Notes under the pieces: model-generated
Database searches by the model: none
What the model was told of the DNA's origin: nothing
The model's input: only the letters and a program-made list of their open reading frames with translations
Shown: piece after piece, positions 1 to 6,276 of the stretch
How positions within the stretch are numbered: the first letter of the stretch is position 1
Layout of the letters: each line of letters opens with the position of its first letter
From: an uncultured Collinsella sp.
GTDB taxonomy: Bacteria > Actinomycetota > Coriobacteriia > Coriobacteriales > Coriobacteriaceae
Assembly: GCA_902496845.1 (NCBI GenBank)
Contig: CABVCJ010000076.1
Location: 1-8,263 of the forward strand
DNA length: 8,263 nt
Reading direction: 5' to 3'
Made by a program: the position numbers and the translations under genes

Positions 1-844
1 CCTCGATGCGGGCGGGGTGAATGCGGCCGTCTGCAATGAGGTTCTCGAGCGCCACGCGGGCAGTCTCACGACGGACTGGATCGAAGCTCGAAAGCACAAC
101 GGTCTCGGGAGTGTCGTCAATCACGAGGTTGACGCCGGACACCTGCTCAAAGGTGCGGATGTTGCGACCCTCGCGACCGATGATGCGACCCTTGAGGTCA
201 TCGGAGGGAATATGCACGGAAGTGACGGTGACCTCGGCGGTATGGTCGGCGGCGCAACGCTGAATCGCCAGGGAGAGAATCTCCTGGGCGGTCTTGTGGC
301 ACTCGGCGCGGACCTGCTGCTCGGACTCACGGATGATGGTGGCCGCCTCGTGGGTAACCTCGCCGCGGACCTTGTCGAGCAGCTCCTTGTGAGCGTCCTC
401 GCGCGTAAGGTCGGCAATGCGCTCGAGCTCGGAGGTCTGCTTGGCGCAGAGCTCCTCAAGCTCGCGAGAGCGCTTCTCGACCTGACCGGCCTGGCTGGAC
501 AGCTGGTGCTCGCGTTTATCGAGCGCATCGTTGCGACGATCGAGCGATTCCTCGCGCTGCATCACGCGGTTTTCGAGCGTGCGAATCTCGCTCTTACGCT
601 GCTTGTCCTCGGCCTCGGCGGCCTGCTTGTTCTTGATGATCTCTTCCTTAGCCTCGAGCAGAGCCTCTTTTTTGAGGGTCTCGGCCTGACGCTTTGCATC
701 ACCGATCAGGGACTCTGCCTGCGCGTGTGCCGACTGAATCTTTTCGTCGGCCTCGTGAAGACTACCCTGCTTGGCGGTGCGCATGTAGGCAATGGCGGCG
801 ATGGCACCCAAAACGAGGCCAACGAGCGCTGCAATGATAGGCAT
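1..844 (-). CDS. rny: Ribonuclease Y, N-terminal part (cut by the left edge)
   Basis: RNase Y is a membrane-anchored endoribonuclease that starts mRNA decay in many Gram-positive bacteria. The first 281 residues are visible. Residues 3-20 form a hydrophobic N-terminal membrane anchor. Residues about 28-190 are a long, highly charged Glu/Lys/Arg/Gln-rich coiled coil. Residues about 205-265 are a KH RNA-binding domain with the signature GRIIGREGRNIR at 219-230. The family-typical stretch with SSFDPVRRE (252-260) and DGRIHPARIE (272-281) follows. The catalytic HD domain, roughly the last 235 residues of a family member of about 515, lies beyond the left edge, so its integrity cannot be judged. 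The ATG at 844 has a strong Shine-Dalgarno AAGGAG 5 nt upstream (positions 850-855). The gene lies 257 nt downstream of recX and has its own promoter candidate at 1011-1039, so it need not depend on recA-recX transcription. Confidence 0.95.
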   Translation of the reverse strand, partial: MPIIAALVGLVLGAIAAIAYMRTAKQGSLHEADEKIQSAHAQAESLIGDAKRQAETLKKEALLEAKEEIIKNKQAAEAEDKQRKSEIRTLENRVMQREESLDRRNDALDKREHQLSSQAGQVEKRSRELEELCAKQTSELERIADLTREDAHKELLDKVRGEVTHEAATIIRESEQQVRAECHKTAQEILSLAIQRCAADHTAEVTVTSVHIPSDDLKGRIIGREGRNIRTFEQVSGVNLVIDDTPETVVLSSFDPVRRETARVALENLIADGRIHPARIE

Positions 845-879
845 GCTCACTCCTTTTTATGGATTCGTTACACAGCAAA

Positions 880-905
880 GCGAACCGTCCTTACGAACGG
901 CTCGC
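880..905 (-). promoter_or_regulatory. Hairpin in the rny 5' leader
   Basis: On the minus-strand RNA, GCGAGCCGT pairs with ACGGTTCGC, giving a 9-bp stem with one G-U wobble and an 8-nt loop (889-896). It lies about 35 nt upstream of the rny start codon. The RNA after it (UUUGCUGUGU) is not a clean U-tract, so I do not call it an intrinsic terminator. It could be an RNA stability element, an attenuator or a target for RNase Y itself, but none of these is shown. A smaller perfect hairpin, CTCATC-TGT-GATGAG, lies further upstream at 967-981 in the same leader. Confidence 0.5.
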
Positions 906-1010
906 GACATTTGAGTAATATGGGCGCAGCTTATGCGGGTCGGATACAGATAAACATATAAACAAACTCATCACAGATGAGCACATATCACAGAGCAAAT
1001 GACAGTAAAT

Positions 1011-1039
1011 ATCCTACGTTGAACCGCAACAACTGTCAA
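1011..1039 (-). promoter_or_regulatory. Predicted sigma-A type promoter for rny
   Basis: On the minus strand a perfect -35 hexamer TTGACA (1039-1034) is followed by a 17-nt spacer and TAGGAT (1016-1011), which matches the -10 consensus at four of six positions. The predicted transcript start is near 1004, giving a leader of about 160 nt before the rny ATG at 844. The site lies in the recX-rny gap in the direction of rny. I see no convincing terminator after recX, so some read-through from recA-recX is also possible. Confidence 0.65.
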
Positions 1040-1101
1040 ATAAACGCACCCGGCACGGCGCCAATCGAGCGGTGAACGGCAGGGGCGTAACGGGCGAACG
1101 C

Positions 1102-1794
1102 TTATACGGCGCATTCCTCGCTTAAGGCATCGAGGCGCGCCTTAACGGCATCGGCGGCGATGTGATACGAGAAGCCTTTACCCATCAAAAATCTGACGAG
1201 CTTTTCGAATGCACGGACCTCGGGGACGCGACGTTTAGCGAGCAAGGCCGAAGCGCGGGCCAAGTCGTCATCCACGGCAAAATATGCCTCGGGATACCCG
1301 GGGATATCGTCAAGCACGACATGACGACGCTTGAGCTCAACCTCGATCTTGCGCTGTCCCCAGCCGCGACGTTTGCGCTCTTCGATAAAGTACGAGCAAA
1401 AACGGTTCTCGTCCAAAAACCGATACTCGGTCGCTCGAGCAACCGCAAAATCAATCGCGGGCTGTCGAAAGCCATAGCGCGCCAACTTATCGCGCACCTC
1501 GCCCGTGGCATGATCGCGGCGCGAAAGCATCTCGGTCACCATGGTGAGTGCACATTTGCGTTCGATAAGCTGCACCGCCTCGCGAAAGTCATCCCAATCA
1601 CAGGGAAGATCGGGGCGGTTCTTAACGTACAGGCGCGCCCCGCGCACGGGAATCCAAATGGAACGTTCGAAACCGCCCTCAAGATCGCAATCGATATGCG
1701 CGCAGGGCTTTTTAGACGCATAACCACTCGAGAACGAAGAGGCCGCCTTCTTATCGGGAAAGACGACCGTAGCCTCGGTCACCGTATACGACAT
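1102..1794 (-). CDS. recX: Regulatory protein RecX
   Basis: RecX binds RecA filaments and modulates, usually limits, their growth and activity in recombination and the SOS response. The protein has 230 residues. The family core starts near residue 80 and has the tandem three-helix repeats: LSRRDHATGEVRDKLARYGF (90-109), then a repeat around FLDENRFCSYFIEERKRRGWG (126-146), with the RRGWGQRKIEVEL stretch typical of RecX. A third repeat runs from about 176 to 222. Residues 1-78 are an extension compared with the 166-residue E. coli protein; I recognise no domain there, but longer N-termini are common in Gram-positive RecX. The ATG at 1794 lies 11 nt after the recA stop and has only a weak Shine-Dalgarno, so translation probably depends on ribosomes finishing recA. 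Co-transcription from the LexA-controlled recA promoter is inferred from that spacing. An overlapping ATG at 1802 is in another frame. Confidence 0.93.
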   Translation of the reverse strand: MSYTVTEATVVFPDKKAASSFSSGYASKKPCAHIDCDLEGGFERSIWIPVRGARLYVKNRPDLPCDWDDFREAVQLIERKCALTMVTEMLSRRDHATGEVRDKLARYGFRQPAIDFAVARATEYRFLDENRFCSYFIEERKRRGWGQRKIEVELKRRHVVLDDIPGYPEAYFAVDDDLARASALLAKRRVPEVRAFEKLVRFLMGKGFSYHIAADAVKARLDALSEECAV

Positions 1795-1805
1795 GTCGGC
1801 ATCCG

Positions 1806-2954
1806 CTACTCGTCGTCATCGTCGAGCATTGCGGAGCCATCGATGGCGTACAGCTCATCAAACTCCTCGGGGGCGGGCTGATCGGTCAACTCAACCTCAG
1901 AGGGGGCATCGTCGTCATACTCAAGACCGCAGGCAAGGCGAACCTTGTGCTCGATCTCGTCGGCGCAATCGGGGTGCTCGCGCAGGAACGTCTTGGCGGC
2001 CTCGCGACCATTGCCGAGCTTGTCCTCGCCATAGGCAAACCAGGACCCCATCTTTTTGCAAATGCCGCACTCGACGGCCATATCCAGAATCGAGCCCTCT
2101 TTGGAGATGCCGGTGCCATACATGATGTCAAATTCGGCCGAGCGGAACGGAGCGGCCACCTTGTTCTTAACAACCTTGGCACGCACGCGATTGCCGATAA
2201 CCTCATCCTTGAGCTTGATGGTATCGATTTTGCGAATATCGATTCGCACGGAAGAGAAGAACTTGAGCGCACGGCCGCCCGTGGTGGTCTCGGGGTTACC
2301 GAACATGACGCCGATCTTCTCGCGCAGCTGGTTAATGAAGATGCAGGTCGTGTTGGACTTGGAAAGCGAGCCGGCAAGCTTGCGGAGTGCCTGGCTCATC
2401 AAGCGAGCCTGCAGACCCACTGTCGTGTCACCGATCTCGCCCTCGATCTCGGCACGCGGAGTCAAGGCAGCAACAGAGTCAACGACGATGGCGTCGATGG
2501 CACCGGAGCGCACAAGCATATCGACGATCTCGAGCGCCTGCTCGCCCGTATCGGGCTGGGAAATCAAGACCTCATCGATATCAACACCGATGCGCGCGGC
2601 ATAGGTGGGATCAAGCGCGTGCTCGGCATCGATAAATGCAACGACGCCGCCCATGGCCTGTGCTTCTGCAAGAATCTCGAGCGAAAGCGTCGTCTTACCG
2701 GAGGACTCGGGACCATAAATCTCGACGATACGGCCGCGCGGCACGCCGCCGATACCCAAGGCGGCATCGAGCGCCAGAGAGCCCGTCGGAATAGCCTCGA
2801 CCTCGAGCTCCGGACCGCCGTCGCCATACCTCATGATAGAGCCCTGGCCGAACTTCTTCTCGATCTCGGCCTTGGTGGTGGCGATCATCTCATCGCGCTC
2901 TTTACCCGTCGTGCGTGCATGAACGGTACGTACGGGACCTGAATTCTTGGCCAT
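1806..2954 (-). CDS. recA: Recombinase RecA
   Basis: RecA is the ATP-dependent strand-exchange recombinase. It also acts as the co-protease that triggers LexA self-cleavage. The protein has 382 residues and all hallmarks: Walker A GPESSGKT (81-88), the catalytic Glu in DAEHALD (Glu111), Walker B IVVDS (156-160), loop L1 around 172-181, and the L2 DNA-binding stretch INQLREKIGVMFGNPETTTGG (207-227). The C-terminus is very acidic and ends in DDDDE, as in many RecA proteins where this tail restrains activity. There is no intein or frameshift. The N-terminus is about 15 residues longer than in E. coli, judged from the Walker A position. I chose the ATG at 2954 because AGGAGG (2962-2967) sits 7 nt upstream. 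A longer in-frame ATG at 2975 would translate through this ribosome binding site and is rejected. The gene has its own promoter with a LexA operator, and recX follows after 11 nt. Confidence 0.98.
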   Translation of the reverse strand: MAKNSGPVRTVHARTTGKERDEMIATTKAEIEKKFGQGSIMRYGDGGPELEVEAIPTGSLALDAALGIGGVPRGRIVEIYGPESSGKTTLSLEILAEAQAMGGVVAFIDAEHALDPTYAARIGVDIDEVLISQPDTGEQALEIVDMLVRSGAIDAIVVDSVAALTPRAEIEGEIGDTTVGLQARLMSQALRKLAGSLSKSNTTCIFINQLREKIGVMFGNPETTTGGRALKFFSSVRIDIRKIDTIKLKDEVIGNRVRAKVVKNKVAAPFRSAEFDIMYGTGISKEGSILDMAVECGICKKMGSWFAYGEDKLGNGREAAKTFLREHPDCADEIEHKVRLACGLEYDDDAPSEVELTDQPAPEEFDELYAIDGSAMLDDDDE

Positions 2955-2961
2955 GAATAGC

Positions 2962-2967
2962 CCTCCT
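2962..2967 (-). promoter_or_regulatory. Ribosome binding site that fixes the recA start
   Basis: AGGAGG on the minus strand lies 7 nt before the ATG at 2954. An upstream in-frame ATG at 2975 would encode seven extra residues out of this very site. That makes the shorter 382-residue RecA the likely product. Confidence 0.85.
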
Positions 2968-2984
2968 CTTAACAACCTGAAACG

Positions 2985-3013
2985 ATAATAAACGAACGGC
3001 TGTTCGTGGTCAA
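2985..3013 (-). promoter_or_regulatory. Predicted sigma-A type promoter of recA-recX
   Basis: On the minus strand TTGACC (3013-3008) and TATTAT (2990-2985) are separated by exactly 17 nt, and each hexamer differs from consensus at one position. The predicted start is near 2978, giving a short leader of about 24 nt with the AGGAGG ribosome binding site. A LexA-type box occupies most of the spacer, so LexA binding would directly block RNA polymerase. Confidence 0.85.
2993..3006. promoter_or_regulatory. LexA (SOS) box in the recA promoter
   Basis: The 14-bp CGAAC-GGCT-GTTCG has two perfect inverted 5-bp arms around 4 nt. This is the form of LexA/DinR operator known from Firmicutes and Actinobacteria (CGAAC-N4-GTTCG). 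One more base pair extends the symmetry (A2992 with T3007). It lies wholly between the -35 and -10 hexamers of recA, the expected place for SOS repression. lexA itself is not in the window. Confidence 0.88.
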
Positions 3014-3041
3014 CCGTTCAGATTCATCATATGCACCCGGC

Positions 3042-3082
3042 CATTCCAAAACCCAACCAAACGCCGACCAATCACCGACCAA
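3042..3082. repeat. Four 11-bp-phased CCAA blocks upstream of recA
   Basis: On the plus strand CCAA occurs at 3046, 3057, 3068 and 3079, exactly 11 bp apart. The eight-base units ending in these blocks are CATTCCAA, CCAACCAA, CCGACCAA and CCGACCAA, so the two right-hand copies are identical. On the recA-coding strand they read as TTGG-rich units upstream of the -35 hexamer. An 11-bp step is close to one helical turn, so all copies face roughly the same side of the DNA. No function is known to me for this motif. Confidence 0.55.
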
Positions 3083-3180
3083 ACGCTTGACCACGCCAAT
3101 CAAAAATACGGGTGTTCGAACAAATTTAAGCCTTGTACCAGCCCAAACGGCAATATCATCAAAGGTCCCTATCTCCACAA

Positions 3181-3204
3181 TTAAGGGGCCCTAAGGCCCC
3201 TTAA
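3181..3204 (-). terminator. Hairpin terminator after cinA
   Basis: A perfect 10-bp inverted repeat, TTAAGGGGCC and GGCCCCTTAA, encloses a 4-nt loop. It starts 7 nt after the cinA stop codon. The U-run after the stem is short and broken (UUAAUUGUGG, partly within the stem), so termination may be incomplete. Its place, between the end of the ftsK-cinA gene run and the separately promoted recA, supports a terminator. Confidence 0.7.
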
Positions 3205-3211
3205 ACCACGT

Positions 3212-3748
3212 CTAATCCATAGAATTGAGCACGCGGACAATGCGCTCCAAAGCCTCCGCGACCGCATAGGCCCGAACGCACGACCGATTGCCCTCATAAT
3301 GACAGCGCGCAGACTCGACAACCGGCGCTCCCCCATCGGTCGCGCGATACGCCCAGCCAATATAGAACGTACCGGCGGGGTCTTGCTCAGTGCCACCACC
3401 GGGCCCAGCGTAGCCCGTTGCGCTCACGGCCACATCGCTCTGATAGAGGTCCAGCGAGCCCACGGCCATCTCGCGCGCCGTCTGGTGCGACACGGCGCTA
3501 AACCGATCGAGCGTTTCCTGCTCGACGCCGAGCACGCGATGTTTGATCTCATCGCAGTAGGTCACCGCACCGCCACGAAGCACCGCAGAGGCACCCGGGA
3601 TATCGGCAATCGTCGAGGCGATCATGCCCGCCGTCAGCGACTCCGCCGTCGACACCGTCACACCACGGGCACTCGCGCGCTCGACAATATAGCGCGCCAG
3701 CTCCTCGTTGTTTGCGACGATCTGCAAATAAGACTCCGTCATACCCAC
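3212..3748 (-). CDS. cinA: CinA C-terminal domain protein, nicotinamide-nucleotide amidase (PncC type)
   Basis: This family deamidates nicotinamide mononucleotide to nicotinate mononucleotide and so recycles the NMN released, for example, by NAD-dependent DNA ligase. The protein has 178 residues and covers only the amidase domain. The N-terminal molybdopterin-binding-like domain of full-length CinA (about 400 residues) is absent, as in stand-alone PncC. Visible motifs are STAESLTAGMIAS (33-45) with the presumed catalytic Ser37, AVTYCDEIKHRVLGV (61-75) with the presumed catalytic Lys69, and SATGYAGPGGGT (109-120). Family members often have ESCTGG where this one has ESLTAG. The GTG at 3748 lies 6 nt after the pgsA stop and has only a weak AGG. 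An ATG two codons in, at 3742, is the alternative, but its GGTGGG is too close to serve as a Shine-Dalgarno. Translation is probably coupled to pgsA. The hairpin at 3181-3204 closes the unit. Confidence 0.92.
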   Translation of the reverse strand: MGMTESYLQIVANNEELARYIVERASARGVTVSTAESLTAGMIASTIADIPGASAVLRGGAVTYCDEIKHRVLGVEQETLDRFSAVSHQTAREMAVGSLDLYQSDVAVSATGYAGPGGGTEQDPAGTFYIGWAYRATDGGAPVVESARCHYEGNRSCVRAYAVAEALERIVRVLNSMD

Positions 3749-3754
3749 CAGGAC

Positions 3755-4393
3755 CTAGACCGAAAAGACGATCTTGCGACAGTTCCAGAAGTACTGGGCG
3801 CCCGAGACAATGGTCAAAATCACGGCGATGACGTACAGGAAGCGCGACACCGAATAGACACCGAGCAGCAGCGACACCGGCCCCAGCTGAAGACCGGCCA
3901 TAGCAAAGACGCACAGATAGCCGCAGATGGAGACCATCGTGGTCGCCGTCTTGTACTTGCCGAGCTTATCGGCGGCAACGACTACACCGGCAGCACTCGC
4001 GACCATGCGAAGGGCGCTCACCAGCAGCTCACGGAACAGGATGATGAACACGGACCACACGGTCACCGCGCCAAAATCAAGGAACAGCAGCAGGGCCGAA
4101 AACACGAGCAGCTTATCGGCGATGGGGTCCAAGAACTTGCCAAAATCGGTGATCTCGTTGCGCGAGCGCGCCAGATAGCCGTCGACCTTATCGGTGCACG
4201 ACAGGATCACATACAGAATGAAGGCAGCGGCGGCGAGCGGGCCGTCGAAGGTGCTCCAGTCCGTACCGGCAACGCTCGCGTGAGACAGGGCCGAAACGAT
4301 CATGAACACCGGGATAAAGACGATGCGAACGCACGTCACGATGTTGGCGGGCGTCCAAACACTCGTCAGTTCCTTATTGCTCTCGTTTGCCAC
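3755..4393 (-). CDS. pgsA: CDP-diacylglycerol--glycerol-3-phosphate 3-phosphatidyltransferase
   Basis: PgsA makes phosphatidylglycerol phosphate from CDP-diacylglycerol and glycerol 3-phosphate, the committed step to phosphatidylglycerol and cardiolipin in the membrane. The 212-residue protein has the full CDP-alcohol phosphatidyltransferase signature D-x2-D-G-x2-A-R-x8-G-x3-D-x3-D: Asp68, Asp71, Gly72, Ala75, Arg76, Gly85, Asp89 and Asp93. PGP synthase features are the N-terminal WTPANIVTCVR (13-23), LFRELLVSALR (119-129) and GKYKTATTM (145-153). Several hydrophobic membrane segments cover about 18-36, 52-67, 95-118, 152-170 and 178-198. The start is a GTG at 4393 with AGGAG (4400-4404) 6 nt upstream. 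That site overlaps the rimO stop codon, which suggests coupled translation. cinA follows after 6 nt. The order pgsA-cinA-recA is a common Gram-positive arrangement, which supports the assignment. Confidence 0.95.
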   Translation of the reverse strand: MANESNKELTSVWTPANIVTCVRIVFIPVFMIVSALSHASVAGTDWSTFDGPLAAAAFILYVILSCTDKVDGYLARSRNEITDFGKFLDPIADKLLVFSALLLFLDFGAVTVWSVFIILFRELLVSALRMVASAAGVVVAADKLGKYKTATTMVSICGYLCVFAMAGLQLGPVSLLLGVYSVSRFLYVIAVILTIVSGAQYFWNCRKIVFSV

Positions 4394-4402
4394 GACGCTC
4401 TC

Positions 4403-5752
4403 CTACTCCACAACATGACCGATAAGCTCATAGCAGAAGCTATCGGTAAACTCGACGGTCAGAATATCGCCCACGGACGCCTCGCTGGCGTCCAGATGCA
4501 CCGCGCCATCGGAATCGGGCGCCTGGAACCAGGCGTGACCGATCAGCTCGGCGCCGTCCTCGGTCTCCTCGATGCCATCGACGATCACCTGGGCGCGCTC
4601 ACCCACATGGGCTGCCGTGGCGGCAAAACCGAGCGACTCGGCCAGATCCATGGCCTCCTGGGCGCGCTCGAGCTTGACCTCCTCATCGACCTGGCCCTCC
4701 ATCTTGGCGGCCAGGCTGCCCTCCTCACGCGAGTAGGCAAAGACGCTCGTGTAGTCAAAGCCGACGGTGTCCATAAAGTCGATAAGGTCGCGGAACTCGT
4801 CGTCGGTCTCGGTCGGGAAGCCGACCATGGCCGTAGAGCGAATCACGATGCCGGGGATGCGCTCGCGAAGGTCGCGGAACAGATCCTCGAGCTCCTGGCG
4901 CGAACCGGAGCGACGCATGGCCTTAAGGATGCGGGCGTCGCAGTGCTGCACGGGGATATCGATATAGGGCAGCACCTCAGGCGTATCGCGAATCGTCTCG
5001 ATAAGCTCGTCGGTCATACCCTCGGGCTGCAGATAGAGTACGCGGACCCAAACATTGTGCGGGCGCACGGCCTCGGCGACGGCGCGCAGCAGCTGCGCCA
5101 GATTGTGCGGCGAGCCCTCCGCAACGTCATCATCGGCAAAGTCGGTACCCCAAATGCCCGTGTCCTGGCCGATCAGCACGATCTCGCGCACACCGCCGTC
5201 AACCAGGTCGCGAACCTCGGAGATAATGCTCTCGGCATTGCGCGAATGATAGCGACCGCGAATGTAGGGGATCATGCAGAAGCTGCAAAAACGATTGCAG
5301 CCATCGGAGATCTTGACGTAGGCAACGGCGCCCTCGACAGTACGCTTGACATGCGGAATATAGGCTGCGATCTCACGCTCCACGCCAAGAACGTTGTCGA
5401 TGACAGATACGATACCGTCTTCCTCATCGGCCTTCACAAAGGCAGCGACCTCGGGAAGCTCGTCGGGCAGGTCATCGCCGTAACGAGACGGCACGCAACC
5501 GCACATGACGATGGGGCAGGCGCGAACGCCGCCCTGCACCTCGTTAGCGAGCTCGAGCGTGGTCTCGATGCTCTCGGACGTCGCCGAGGCGAGAAACGAG
5601 CAGGTGTTGACGATAGCGATATCGGCATCCTGCGGATCGAATGCCTCCTCGTAGCCCGCAGCGGTCAAAAGAGAACGCATGCGGTCGGTATCGACCTCGT
5701 TCTTAGCGCAGCCAAGCGTGATGTAGAGTACGGAACCCAACGGAGTATCCAT
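4403..5752 (-). CDS. rimO: Ribosomal protein uS12 methylthiotransferase RimO
   Basis: RimO is a radical-SAM enzyme that adds a methylthio group to a conserved Asp of ribosomal protein S12. The 449-residue length is normal. The N-terminal methylthiotransferase domain carries the cluster cysteines Cys15 (LGCAKNEVD), Cys51 (NTCSFL) and Cys86 (CGCVPSRY). The radical-SAM domain has C-x3-C-x2-C at Cys152, Cys156 and Cys159 within GCNRFCSFCMIPYIRG. Later family motifs are LIGQDTG (193-199), LPYIDIPVQH (261-270) and VGFPTETDDEF (310-320). A TRAM-like domain covers about 385-449. LGCAKNEVD and the IPVQH stretch favour RimO over the tRNA enzyme MiaB. The ATG at 5752 has AAAGGA upstream but with a long 12-nt spacing, and no better in-frame start exists. 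The gene lies 26 nt after yajQ, and its last codons contain part of the pgsA ribosome binding site. Confidence 0.95.
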   Translation of the reverse strand: MDTPLGSVLYITLGCAKNEVDTDRMRSLLTAAGYEEAFDPQDADIAIVNTCSFLASATSESIETTLELANEVQGGVRACPIVMCGCVPSRYGDDLPDELPEVAAFVKADEEDGIVSVIDNVLGVEREIAAYIPHVKRTVEGAVAYVKISDGCNRFCSFCMIPYIRGRYHSRNAESIISEVRDLVDGGVREIVLIGQDTGIWGTDFADDDVAEGSPHNLAQLLRAVAEAVRPHNVWVRVLYLQPEGMTDELIETIRDTPEVLPYIDIPVQHCDARILKAMRRSGSRQELEDLFRDLRERIPGIVIRSTAMVGFPTETDDEFRDLIDFMDTVGFDYTSVFAYSREEGSLAAKMEGQVDEEVKLERAQEAMDLAESLGFAATAAHVGERAQVIVDGIEETEDGAELIGHAWFQAPDSDGAVHLDASEASVGDILTVEFTDSFCYELIGHVVE

Positions 5753-5778
5753 GTTGGAGAACGGTCCTTTCGAGTAAA

Positions 5779-6276
5779 TTAGCGGTAGTTGGTAAACTGC
5801 AGCGGCTGGCCGTAGTCTTGGTCGCGCAGGAACTGGATCACCGTCTGAAGCGCGTCCTTAGAGGCCGAGGTAACGCGCAGCTTATCGGCCTCGATGGTCA
5901 CCTTGACCTTGAGCTTTTGATCCTTGATGTCCTTATTAATCTTCTTGGCGGTCGCTTGGTCGATGCCTTCGACGATATGGCCGAGCACGCGCACGGTACC
6001 GCCCGAAGCCGCCTGCGGCGCGTCCCAAGAGACAGCCTTAAGGTCGATGCCGCGCTTGATGAGCTTAGAGCTCAGCACGTCGATGATCTGCTTGGAGACG
6101 AAATCGGCCGGAGCATTGATTGTAAAGATCTTGTCGCCCTTCGAAAGCTCGATGGTGGCGCCGGAGTCCTTGAGGTCATAGCGCTGAGAGATCTCGCGAG
6201 CGGTCTGCTGAAAAGCGTTATCGACCTCCTGCATATTGACCTCGGACACAACGTCGAAGCTGGAATCTTTAGCCAT
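5779..6276 (-). CDS. yajQ: YajQ family nucleotide-binding protein
   Basis: YajQ (DUF520) proteins are small cytosolic proteins with two ferredoxin-like folds that bind nucleotides and RNA. Some members bind cyclic di-GMP and influence transcription, but the role in Gram-positive bacteria is unclear. The 165-residue length fits the family. Characteristic stretches are the N-terminal DSSFDVVSEVNMQEVDNAF (4-22), then REISQRYDLKDS (27-38), the Lys-rich central IVEGIDQATAKKINKDIKD (101-119) and the C-terminal IQFLRDQDYGQPLQFTNYR (147-165). The ATG at 6276 has AAAGGA about 6 nt upstream. The gene is set between rodZ and rimO with a gap of exactly 26 nt on each side, and both gaps share CGAAAGGA as ribosome binding site. 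This points to co-transcription with the shape and envelope genes, although a functional link is not established. Confidence 0.93.
   Translation of the reverse strand: MAKDSSFDVVSEVNMQEVDNAFQQTAREISQRYDLKDSGATIELSKGDKIFTINAPADFVSKQIIDVLSSKLIKRGIDLKAVSWDAPQAASGGTVRVLGHIVEGIDQATAKKINKDIKDQKLKVKVTIEADKLRVTSASKDALQTVIQFLRDQDYGQPLQFTNYR

Noticed and set aside
1026..1101. A possible terminator after recX (GC-rich partial inverted repeats)
   Set aside because: The stems I could pair are short (about 4 bp) or imperfect and are not followed by a U-run, so I do not call one.
1684..1700. A GAACGTTC-like palindrome inside recX as a second LexA site
   Set aside because: It lacks the 4-nt spacer between half-sites and lies inside coding sequence far from any promoter.
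1947..2942. A 331-codon plus-strand open frame opposite recA, and a similar 314-codon one at 17-961 opposite rny
   Set aside because: Both mirror strongly conserved genes, have no family motifs, and are explained by the same codon bias.
2955..2975. A longer recA starting at the in-frame ATG at 2975
   Set aside because: The seven extra codons would be made of the AGGAGG ribosome binding site that serves the ATG at 2954, and no other site lies upstream of 2975.
2969..3178. A 69-codon frame between cinA and recA on the minus strand
   Set aside because: It starts with a GTG right after the terminator stem without a Shine-Dalgarno, and it runs through the recA promoter and LexA box. The region is better explained as regulatory DNA.
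3299..5782. An 827-codon open frame on the plus strand, opposite cinA, pgsA and rimO
   Set aside because: It is fully antisense to three genes with clear family motifs and good ribosome binding sites. Its product is His/Asp/Gly/Leu-rich low-complexity sequence with no recognisable domain. GC-biased third positions of the real genes readily produce such stop-free shadows.
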